From Spirochaetaceae bacterium (lineage in GTDB: Bacteria; Spirochaetota; Spirochaetia; Treponematales; Breznakiellaceae): a DNA stretch of 12,529 bases. The stretch's first letter is position 1, and each line of letters opens with the position of its first letter. The position numbers were made by a program, and so were the translations under genes. The notes under the pieces are model-generated. The model searched no databases. It saw only the letters and a program-made list of their open reading frames with translations, and was not told where the DNA came from. The stretch covers positions 1 through 12,529 of the forward strand of contig JAIRMP010000114.1 of NCBI GenBank assembly GCA_031258615.1, read 5' to 3'. Of this stretch, positions 6,146 to 12,036 are shown piece by piece.

Positions 6146-6194
6146 AGTATAAAATATATCACCGCGTTGAATCTGAGGTACATACAAATCATGC

Positions 6195-6848
6195 TTACAG
6201 ACCCGGGGCCGGCCCCTTCTGTTTTCGCCTTTCCCCGTATCTGAATGTAAGGCGCTGTATAGGCGAGGGGCCTATCTTTTCCAGTATCACTATGTGTTGC
6301 TTTGTTGGATACCCCTTGTGTTTTTCGTAGCCGTAGTCCGGGTACATCAGCGCGAAATCGCACATCAGCGCGTCCCGCGTCGTCTTTGCCAGTATCGAGG
6401 CGGCCATCACTTCCGGTACCTGCGCGTCCGCCTTGACCAAGGTGCGGCACGAAAAATCGCCGTCGTACGAAAAGGCGTCCCGCTTTGGGCAGGGGATGCC
6501 GGGGTTACGGTTGCCGTCGACTATCACATCAAAACAGGGGGCCTCCAGCATTTCCCGCAGAAAAGCCTCGTCCGCTTCCTCCATCATCGCGTGAAACGCC
6601 CGCATCATCGCAAGCAGGCTGGCTTGCAGGATGTTCACCTTGTCTATCTCGGAATGTGTAGCCCAGCCTATGCCCCAGGCGGACGCTTTCTCGTAGATCA
6701 GGGCCGCCGCTTCTTCGCGCCGCCGTCTGCCCAGCCTCTTTGAATCGTTGAGCATACCCCGTGGAAAACTTTCAGGCAGTACGACCGCCGCGGCGCATAC
6801 AGGCCCCGCAAGCGGTCCCCGTCCAGCCTCGTCAATCCCGCAGATCAT
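6195..6848 (-). CDS. rnhB: Ribonuclease HII
   Basis: RNase HII nicks the RNA strand of RNA-DNA hybrids and starts removal of single ribonucleotides from DNA in the cytoplasm. The 217-residue product has the family length. It opens with ICGIDEAGRGPLAGPV carrying the catalytic Asp-Glu pair, then VDGNRNPG, KADAQVPEVMAASILAKTTRD with the later catalytic Asp and Lys, and YGYEKHKGYPTKQH. The start ATG (complement of 6846-6848) has AAGGA about 5 nt upstream and gives the normal N-terminus; longer readings in this frame are spurious. It overlaps the end of the upstream phosphoribosyltransferase gene by 17 nt, so the two are very likely co-transcribed and translationally coupled. Confidence 0.95.
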   Translation of the reverse strand: MICGIDEAGRGPLAGPVCAAAVVLPESFPRGMLNDSKRLGRRRREEAAALIYEKASAWGIGWATHSEIDKVNILQASLLAMMRAFHAMMEEADEAFLREMLEAPCFDVIVDGNRNPGIPCPKRDAFSYDGDFSCRTLVKADAQVPEVMAASILAKTTRDALMCDFALMYPDYGYEKHKGYPTKQHIVILEKIGPSPIQRLTFRYGERRKQKGPAPGL

Positions 6849-7461
6849 TGTCGTCCTTAGTTTCCAAAACGTCGAGAAATGGCCGCAGGTCCGCATCCAC
6901 CGAATAGTAGTATTTCTCGACTTCCGCCCCGGAAAGCCCGACAAGCTCGTGACTCAGGTAGTGTACCCACCGCGCCTCGTCTTTCACGGAAAGCTCTATC
7001 TTGCGGCACCAGTAGTCCGGAAGTACGGGCTGCTGGGTTTCAAGATCATAAAAATGTTTGTAGTCATGAACCGCGATTTTAAGGTCGCGGCGCGGAATGC
7101 CTTTTTCCATGATGATGTTCGCCAGGTGATTCAGAGTCCTCCCGGAATCAAAAATATCATCTACAAGCAGAACCTTGTCCCCGTTCCGCAAATATTCAGG
7201 CGCGTAGGTCCAGCCGTCAACCGAGACCCTCTCAGCCTGCGCTACGTCAGTATAGGAACGCGCCACCACAGCAGCATAGTACACGGGGCGCTGACCACTG
7301 CGGACAATCTTAAAATACTCGCTGATCACATTACCAAGGTACGCCCCGCCCCTAAGCGAAACGTATATCACATCCGGCACAAAACCGTCACTGTATATTC
7401 GCGCGGCAAGTCTTATCGCGTTGTTCCGCACCGTGTCATACGCAGTAAATTCTTTTACCAT
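6832..7461 (-). CDS. Phosphoribosyltransferase family protein
   Basis: A 209-residue type I phosphoribosyltransferase-fold protein, which would transfer ribose-5-phosphate from PRPP to a base or act on a related substrate. The PRPP-binding loop VLLVDDIFDSGRTL lies near residue 108. The N-terminus YDTVRNNAIRLAARIY and the segment VIYVSLRGGAYLG resemble treponemal and archaeal hypoxanthine/xanthine-guanine-type enzymes, but the exact base cannot be told from sequence alone. The ATG at 7461 has no visible ribosome binding site. A perfect TATAAT (complement of 7468-7473) lies only 6 nt before it, so a leaderless or near-leaderless transcript is possible. It heads the operon with rnhB and the CHASE2 gene. 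Readings extending left of 7461 overlap the divergent gene and are not real. Confidence 0.88.
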   Translation of the reverse strand: MVKEFTAYDTVRNNAIRLAARIYSDGFVPDVIYVSLRGGAYLGNVISEYFKIVRSGQRPVYYAAVVARSYTDVAQAERVSVDGWTYAPEYLRNGDKVLLVDDIFDSGRTLNHLANIIMEKGIPRRDLKIAVHDYKHFYDLETQQPVLPDYWCRKIELSVKDEARWVHYLSHELVGLSGAEVEKYYYSVDADLRPFLDVLETKDDNDLRD

Positions 7462-7490
7462 ACCGGAATTATAACGCAAAACCCCGGTTG

Positions 7491-7506
7491 CCCGCCAGTG
7501 GGCGGG
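7491..7506. promoter_or_regulatory. GC-rich hairpin between divergent genes
   Basis: CCCGCC (7491-7496) and GGCGGG (7501-7506) pair around AGTG, followed on the plus strand by TTTAATA. It lies between the divergent phosphoribosyltransferase and PD-(D/E)XK genes, so no upstream plus-strand gene needs a terminator here. It could be a 5' leader structure of the minus-strand operon or insulation between promoters. Confidence 0.3.
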
Positions 7507-7572
7507 TTTAATATACGCCAATAGCTGAGGAGTCGTCCTTGCGAGCCGCTGAGCGTGAAAGTCGGTTAAAAC

Positions 7573-7601
7573 TTGAATAATTCCGGTTTTCATGCTACCG
7601 T
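7573..7601 (+). promoter_or_regulatory. Candidate promoter of the coiled-coil PD-(D/E)XK gene
   Basis: TTGAAT (7573-7578) and TACCGT (7596-7601) are 17 nt apart. The -10 is weak but keeps the TAnnnT core. A CGAGGTAA ribosome binding site follows at about 7610-7617, and the ATG is at 7621. The same TTGAAT-17-TAnnnT-CGAGGTAA arrangement precedes the Rpn-like gene at 11984. Confidence 0.45.
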
Positions 7602-7620
7602 GTCCGTAACGAGGTAATAT

Positions 7621-8415
7621 ATGGCAGAAAATATGACGGTGGAACAAGCCATAGAGTATGGCAAAACCCTGAGTTTTGAAAAAGTTTGGGCCGCTTTGAT
7701 GGAAGACCGCGCACAGTCGGCGAAAAGATCGGCGGAATTTGATCAGCGTCTGGACAAGCTCGCGGAACAGGCGGAACAGGCGGAACAGGCGGCGGAAAGA
7801 TCGGCGGAAAGATCGGCGAAAAGATCGGCGGAATTTGATGAACGCATGGACAAGTTCGCCGAAGAGTCGGCGAAAAGATCGGAAAAAATAGATAAACAAC
7901 TGGAAAAAACCGATAGGCAGTTGGAGAAAAATGCTAAAGAGCTTGAAGACTTAAAGAAAACTGTCGAACGGGTAACCGGCAATGTCGGCGGTTTGAACCG
8001 ATCCATGGGTGAACTGATCGAGACGCTCATTGCCGCCCGCCTTTGGGAGAAATTTGAGAAGTATAACCTTAAACGGGCATACCAGCGTGTGCCTATATAC
8101 GATGAAAAGCACCGTATACTGACCGATATAGATGTCCTGCTTTCCAATACCAATTTGGGAATGGCGGTTGAGATAAAACGGGAACTTGATAGAAAAGAAT
8201 ATGTGGACGAACATCTAAAACGGATGGAGATTGTACAAAAGTATCCGCCGGCGGAGCTTGCCGGTAAAAAAATTTTGGGCGCGATGGCCGGCGGCGTTGT
8301 CGATTCTGATGTCCAGCGTTACGCCTATGAGAGTGGTTTTTTTGTCCTTGAGTTGACAGGCGAATCGGTAGAACTTGTTCCGCCGCCGGACGGATTTGAG
8401 CCAAAGAAGTGGTGA
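7621..8415 (+). CDS. Coiled-coil protein with PD-(D/E)XK nuclease-like domain
   Basis: The 264-residue protein has two parts. Residues about 28-118 form a charged helical region with short repeats (AEQ, AERS/AKRS, and paired SAEFDQRLDKLAE and SAEFDERMDKFAE), which predicts a coiled coil. The C-terminal part resembles PD-(D/E)XK endonuclease-fold proteins of the DUF3782-like group. It has Glu134 in MGELIETL, ILTDIDVLL (Asp169/Asp171) and AVEIKRE, where Glu184-x-Lys186 completes the motif. The active-site pattern looks intact, so nuclease activity is possible; substrate and biological role are unknown. Start choice is firm: GAGGT lies 5 nt before the ATG. It has its own candidate promoter and is divergent from the phosphoribosyltransferase operon. 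Such proteins are common accessory genes in treponemes and cyanobacteria; a defence or repair role is only inference. Confidence 0.7.
   Translation: MAENMTVEQAIEYGKTLSFEKVWAALMEDRAQSAKRSAEFDQRLDKLAEQAEQAEQAAERSAERSAKRSAEFDERMDKFAEESAKRSEKIDKQLEKTDRQLEKNAKELEDLKKTVERVTGNVGGLNRSMGELIETLIAARLWEKFEKYNLKRAYQRVPIYDEKHRILTDIDVLLSNTNLGMAVEIKRELDRKEYVDEHLKRMEIVQKYPPAELAGKKILGAMAGGVVDSDVQRYAYESGFFVLELTGESVELVPPPDGFEPKKW
7762..7827 (+). repeat. In-frame 9-bp and 12-bp tandem repeats
   Basis: Three exact copies of GCGGAACAG (7762-7788, encoding AEQ-type triplets) are followed by three 12-bp units of GCGGAAAGATCG type (7792-7827, the last with one change). Both periods are multiples of three, so copy-number change would lengthen or shorten the coiled coil without breaking the frame. 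The unit around them (about 7735-7767 and 7828-7860) is itself duplicated with divergence. Confidence 0.8.
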
Positions 8416-8469
8416 GACGCGGCTTCCCGGTGTATCCAAAACGCGCCGGTTTGTCGATATTAAAGTATA

Positions 8470-9696
8470 ATGAAGTACCGCTTTACCGCCGTCCTGCTGC
8501 TACTGTGCGCGGCCAGGGCCGTGCCGGAAGAATTCGTTTTTAAGCATAAAACCGGCGACAAACAGAGGACTATCTCTACATCCACAGAGAGCGTGCTGGT
8601 AAACGGCGAGTTTCTTTACAGCACGCGGATACTGAACCGCATGGCAAGCGAGGTGCTTGGCGTTGAGGACGGCATTGCCGTTCACAGGGCGAGCTTCCAG
8701 TTGGCCGAGGAACGGCAGTCCGAAGGCACGCGGAATTTCCAGTGGACGGCGGAGTACGACTCGGTTTTTGGCAGGGATGGGGCCGGCAGCATCACGATTG
8801 CCGACCGCTATGTCATGCCGACCGTCCGCAACGTGCCGGTTTTCCCGCCAGGCGAGCTAAAGCCGGGCGACACCTGGCAGGCGGAAGGCTGCGAGGCGCA
8901 CGACCTGGGGCCTACCTTCGGCTTTGACGAGCTTTACAGGATTCCGTTCACCGCCTCCTACACATTCCTGGGGGATAGGCCCTGGCGCGGCAGGGAGTAC
9001 GCGGCGATAGGGATCAGCTACACGGTGGATGACAGCCCTGAGTTTCCCGCCTCCCTCCCGCGGGGCGCGGGAGGGAGGCGGGCTGAGCTTCTCCCGCTCC
9101 ACGTACAGGGCGAATCGTCCCAGATAGTGTACTGGGACAGCGCGTTGGGGCAGCCGGCGGGCGCGGAGGAAACCTTCAGCCTCAAATTTGAAATGTCGGA
9201 CGGCAATGTTTACGAATTCAACGGCAGGGCGGAGGCCGAAATCATAGAAGCGCCCCGGATGGACAAGACCGCGCTGGCGGACGAGATAAAAAAAGAGCTT
9301 TCCGGCGAACTGATAGATGACGCGGATGTTCGTATCGTTGAGGAAGGGGTCAAAATCAACCTGGAAAACATCCTGTTTGAGCCTGATACGGCGTTTCTTG
9401 TACAGGGTGAGGAGAAGAAGCTCGAAAAGATAGGGGAGCTTTTGCGCAGGTACCCGGACCGCGATATAATGGTTGGCGGACACGCGGCGCGGGTCGGCGG
9501 CACGGAGAATTCCAGGCAGCAGCTTTCGCAGGAACGCGCCGCCGCGATTGCCGCCTACCTGATCGAACATGGCGTCAGGAGTCAGGATAGGGTGATGGCG
9601 CGCGGCTACGGCTCGCAAAAGCCCGTCGCCGACAACGGCACGGAGGCGGGGCGCAAAAAAAACCGCCGTGTCGAAATAATTATTCTGGAAAATTAG
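8470..9696 (+). CDS. Exported OmpA-domain envelope protein
   Basis: The 408-residue protein begins with a signal peptide (MKYRFTAVLLLLCAARA, likely cut after Ala-Arg-Ala at 17). The Cys13 context is poor for a lipobox. A roughly 270-residue beta-rich domain without a name I can give follows, then a C-terminal OmpA-like domain (about 296-407) with ILFEPDTAFL, LSQERAAAIAAYL, ARGYGSQKP and NRRVEI. Such domains bind peptidoglycan and anchor envelope proteins. The Asp usual in GHTD is Ala in GGHAARVGG, while the Arg of the LSxxRA helix is kept. Treponeme peptidoglycan uses ornithine in place of diaminopimelate, so altered contacts are plausible. The start ATG overlaps a TATAAT and has only a weak ribosome binding site, but no better start precedes the signal peptide. 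It lies 54 nt after the PD-(D/E)XK gene and 45 nt before cobQ. Confidence 0.85.
   Translation: MKYRFTAVLLLLCAARAVPEEFVFKHKTGDKQRTISTSTESVLVNGEFLYSTRILNRMASEVLGVEDGIAVHRASFQLAEERQSEGTRNFQWTAEYDSVFGRDGAGSITIADRYVMPTVRNVPVFPPGELKPGDTWQAEGCEAHDLGPTFGFDELYRIPFTASYTFLGDRPWRGREYAAIGISYTVDDSPEFPASLPRGAGGRRAELLPLHVQGESSQIVYWDSALGQPAGAEETFSLKFEMSDGNVYEFNGRAEAEIIEAPRMDKTALADEIKKELSGELIDDADVRIVEEGVKINLENILFEPDTAFLVQGEEKKLEKIGELLRRYPDRDIMVGGHAARVGGTENSRQQLSQERAAAIAAYLIEHGVRSQDRVMARGYGSQKPVADNGTEAGRKKNRRVEIIILEN
9046..9082 (+). repeat. 16-bp perfect GC-only hairpin within the OmpA gene
   Basis: CCCGCCTCCCTCCCGC (9046-9061) and its exact complement (9067-9082) flank a 5-nt GGGGC loop. It codes for residues 193-205 (PASLPRGAGGRRA), an Arg/Gly/Pro patch in the central domain that looks like a loop insertion. 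In length and in-frame position it resembles a palindromic repeat accommodated by the protein, or a strong mRNA structure. Confidence 0.65.
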
Positions 9697-9741
9697 AACA
9701 GGCATAGCGTTAATTATCATTTTCGTAGATGGGGTGTATTG

Positions 9742-11280
9742 GTGGCTAAATCAATAATGATACAGGGCACGGCGTCGAATGTCGGCAAAAGCATAATAAC
9801 GGCGGGGCTTTGCAGGATATTCAAGCAGGACGGCTACAGGGTCGCGCCGTTCAAATCGCAGAACATGGCGCTCAACTCCTTCATAACTAAGGAGGGGCTG
9901 GAAATCGGCAGGGCGCAGGTGGTGCAGGCGGAGGCCGCCGGCATAGAACCTGAAGTTGACATGAATCCCGTGCTGCTAAAACCCACAGGCGATTCAAAGT
10001 CGCAGGTTGTGGTGCAGGGAAAGGTCTGGACGGAGCTTAACGCCGTAGATTACTACAGGTATAAGCAGGGGCTCACTTCGATGGTAACAGAATCTTTCGA
10101 AAGGCTTGCCGCAAAATTCGACATAATCGTGCTGGAAGGCGCGGGCAGCCCGACGGAGATAAACCTGCGCGACAACGATATAGTAAATATGTTTATGGCA
10201 CGGCTTGCGTCCTGCCCCGTGCTGCTTATTTCCGATATTGACAGGGGCGGCGTGTTTGCGTCACTGGCCGGGACAATGCTGCTGTTTACCGAAGCGGAAC
10301 GCGCTTACGTGAAGGGCTTCCTTATCAACAAATTCAGGGGCGACAGGTCTCTGCTGGACGATGGCTTGCGGCAGCTTAGGGATATAACGGGGAAGCCTGT
10401 TTTGGGCGTGATACCGTACTTCCACCTGGATATTGATGATGAGGACAGCCAGAGCGAACGCCTGGAAGCCGGGGGGGACGGCGGCGGAACCCGCGGCCTG
10501 GAAATCGCCGTTATACGGCTGCCGCGTATGTCAAACTATACTGACTTTAGCGCGCTATCCAGAATCGGCGGAGCGTCCGTGCAGTACTGCGCCGCCGCCA
10601 GGGATTTGGATAAGGCGAGCCTCATCATAATTCCGGGAACAAAGAATACGATGCGGGACCTCGCCTGGATGCGGGCAAACGGACTGGAGGACGCTGTAAA
10701 AAAACACGCCGCCGCCGGCAAGCCGGTGTTCGGCGTATGCGGCGGGTATCAGATGCTGGGCAGGCATATATCGGACCCGCACAACGTGGAAGGCGGCGGC
10801 GAGCTTGAGGGTATGGGCCTCCTGCCTGTGGAAACGGTATTTGAACCTGAAAAACACAGAACGCGGGTAAGCGGAAAATTCCTCCGGCTAGGCGGTATCT
10901 TCAATGAGCTATCGGGAAAAGAAATTGAAGGCTACGAGGTGCACATGGGGAACACAAAACCGTGCGGCGATTCGGGGGGGGAGGCGCCTGTGGCGCTTAT
11001 AACAGATTCTGTCAGCGGCAAAGAATTTACAGACGGCGCGCATAGCGGCGCGGTGTACGGCTCGTACATTCACGGCATATTCGACGCTAAAAGCATAGCG
11101 TCCACTGTGGTGAAGGCCCTGTACAACGCAAACGGCCTGGAATACGATTGCGCGCTGAGCGAAATCTCCGCAAGGCAGCATAAAGAAAACCAGTATGATG
11201 TGCTGGCTAATATTTTGCGCGATTCTATTGATATGGACTCGGTTTATAAAATTCTTGATGACGGCATGACAAACAGGTAA
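9742..11280 (+). CDS. cobQ: Cobyric acid synthase CobQ
   Basis: CobQ amidates the b, d, e and g side chains of adenosylcobyrinic acid a,c-diamide using glutamine and ATP, giving adenosylcobyric acid. The 512-residue product is full length. An N-terminal P-loop-like synthetase domain opens with SIMIQGTASNVGKS, followed by SQNMALNSF and VLEGAGSPTEINL. The C-terminal class I glutaminase domain has its nucleophile in VFGVCGGYQMLG (Cys333) and a catalytic His in SYIHGIFD (His444). I chose the GTG at 9742, 5 nt after GGGGTG, over the TTG at 9739; the difference is one residue. Two G runs lie in the gene (G7 at 10471, G8 at 10974). cbiC follows after 11 nt, so the two form a corrin-synthesis pair. 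No cobalamin riboswitch fits in the 45-nt gap upstream. Confidence 0.95.
   Translation: MAKSIMIQGTASNVGKSIITAGLCRIFKQDGYRVAPFKSQNMALNSFITKEGLEIGRAQVVQAEAAGIEPEVDMNPVLLKPTGDSKSQVVVQGKVWTELNAVDYYRYKQGLTSMVTESFERLAAKFDIIVLEGAGSPTEINLRDNDIVNMFMARLASCPVLLISDIDRGGVFASLAGTMLLFTEAERAYVKGFLINKFRGDRSLLDDGLRQLRDITGKPVLGVIPYFHLDIDDEDSQSERLEAGGDGGGTRGLEIAVIRLPRMSNYTDFSALSRIGGASVQYCAAARDLDKASLIIIPGTKNTMRDLAWMRANGLEDAVKKHAAAGKPVFGVCGGYQMLGRHISDPHNVEGGGELEGMGLLPVETVFEPEKHRTRVSGKFLRLGGIFNELSGKEIEGYEVHMGNTKPCGDSGGEAPVALITDSVSGKEFTDGAHSGAVYGSYIHGIFDAKSIASTVVKALYNANGLEYDCALSEISARQHKENQYDVLANILRDSIDMDSVYKILDDGMTNR
10974..10981 (+). repeat. G8 run inside cobQ
   Basis: Eight consecutive G residues encode Ser-Gly-Gly-Glu in the glutaminase half of CobQ, between the nucleophile Cys333 and the catalytic His444. 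A second run, G7, is at 10471-10477 in the linker between the two domains. Slippage at either would truncate the enzyme before its catalytic His. Confidence 0.8.
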
Positions 11281-11291
11281 CGGGACGAGTG

Positions 11292-11930
11292 ATGAATACA
11301 GTTTTTACGGAACCCGGAAGTATAGAAAAGCGGAGTTTTGAAATTATAGGCAGGGAACTTTCCAAGCGGAGGGGGGGGAGGAGCAGGCCGCCGCTTGAAG
11401 ATGAAATCATAAAGCGCGTGATCCATACGACGGCTGATTTTGAGTTTGACGACAACATCATATTTACGCACGGCGCGGCCGAGGCGGCGCTTGACCTGCT
11501 GCGTTCAAGCATTGATGTTGTTACCGATACCATGATGGCAAAGACCGGCATAAACAAAACGCTTTTTTCAAAAACAGGCGGAGCGCTTCACTGCTTCATC
11601 GCCGATGACGATGTGGCGGAGGAGGCGGCGCGGAACGGCCTTACACGCGCCTCCGTTTCGGTGGACAGGGCGGCCTCTCTCGGCAAGCCGCTGATGTTTG
11701 CCGCCGGTAACGCGCCCACAGCGCTTATCCGCATCCACGAACTTTTAAGCGAGAACAAACTGGACGCAAAGTTCGTGATAGCGGCGCCTGTCGGTTTTGT
11801 AAACGTGGTGGAGGCCAAAGAGCTGTTTCTTGACGCGGCAATTCCCTGCATAATAGCCCGCGGCAGAAAGGGCGGCAGCGCGGTCGCCGCCGCGATCGTG
11901 AACGCGCTGCTGAAAGCCGCGTTCCGCTAA
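11292..11930 (+). CDS. cbiC: Precorrin-8X / cobalt-precorrin-8 methylmutase CbiC
   Basis: The enzyme moves a methyl group from C11 to C12 of (cobalt-)precorrin-8 to give (hydrogeno)cobyrinate. The 212-residue product has the family length. It contains FTEPGSIEKRSFEII, the KRVIHTTADFEF segment with the catalytic His (His45), VVTDTMMAKTGINK, and the glycine-rich GNAPTAL and APVGFVNVVEAKE motifs that shape the active site. The ATG at 11292 (after GGGA at 11282-11285) is preferred to the GTG at 11289. The gene starts 11 nt after the cobQ stop and is likely co-transcribed with it. The symbol cbiC (anaerobic route) is chosen over cobH because treponemes are anaerobes; the sequence alone cannot separate the two. 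A G8 run lies at codons 27-29, and a C16 tract follows the stop after 5 nt. Confidence 0.93.
   Translation: MNTVFTEPGSIEKRSFEIIGRELSKRRGGRSRPPLEDEIIKRVIHTTADFEFDDNIIFTHGAAEAALDLLRSSIDVVTDTMMAKTGINKTLFSKTGGALHCFIADDDVAEEAARNGLTRASVSVDRAASLGKPLMFAAGNAPTALIRIHELLSENKLDAKFVIAAPVGFVNVVEAKELFLDAAIPCIIARGRKGGSAVAAAIVNALLKAAFR
11371..11378 (+). repeat. G8 run near the cbiC 5' end
   Basis: Eight G residues encode Arg-Gly-Gly at codons 27-29, before the catalytic His45. Loss or gain of one G would remove nearly the whole enzyme. In this copy the frame is open. Confidence 0.8.
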
Positions 11931-11935
11931 AACGG

Positions 11936-11951
11936 CCCCCCCCCCCCCCCC
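11936..11951. repeat. C16 homopolymer after cbiC
   Basis: Sixteen C residues start 5 nt after the cbiC stop and end 32 nt upstream of the -35 element of the Rpn-like gene. Length change here would not affect a reading frame but would change the sequence just upstream of that promoter. Confidence 0.85.
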
Positions 11952-11983
11952 ACAGCCTCCGCACGCGGCTATAGTGTCGACGA

Positions 11984-12012
11984 TTGAATAACCCGCACTG
12001 ATACGCTATACT
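11984..12012 (+). promoter_or_regulatory. Strong sigma70-like promoter of the Rpn-like gene
   Basis: TTGAAT (11984-11989) and TATACT (12007-12012) are separated by exactly 17 nt, a good match to consensus. The transcript would begin near 12019, just before the GAGGT ribosome binding site at 12022-12026, leaving a very short leader. The order of elements matches the promoter at 7573. Confidence 0.65.
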
Positions 12013-12036
12013 GCTTTCACCGAGGTAACCAGGACT

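Noticed and set aside
385..6199. ATGCTTACA occurs four times on the plus strand (385, 918, 1699, 6191)
   Set aside because: Three occurrences are read as the codons ATG-CTT-ACA, in fliR, the dinD-like gene and the small frame at 385. CTT-ACA is a common codon pair here, so codon usage explains it better than a binding motif.
6748..7524. Plus-strand frame of 258 codons across rnhB and the phosphoribosyltransferase
   Set aside because: It is antisense to two genes with intact catalytic motifs and has no recognisable content.
7462..7899. N-terminal extension of the phosphoribosyltransferase with SFRRSFRR repeats
   Set aside because: The repeats are the reverse strand of the tandem repeats in the coiled-coil gene. 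The true start is the ATG at 7461, which matches the family N-terminus.
8857..9720. Minus-strand frame of 287 codons
   Set aside because: It lies opposite the OmpA-domain gene, which has a signal peptide and clear domain motifs.
9697..9741. Cobalamin riboswitch before cobQ
   Set aside because: The gap is only 45 nt, far too short for a B12 riboswitch, and no B12-box-like sequence was seen.
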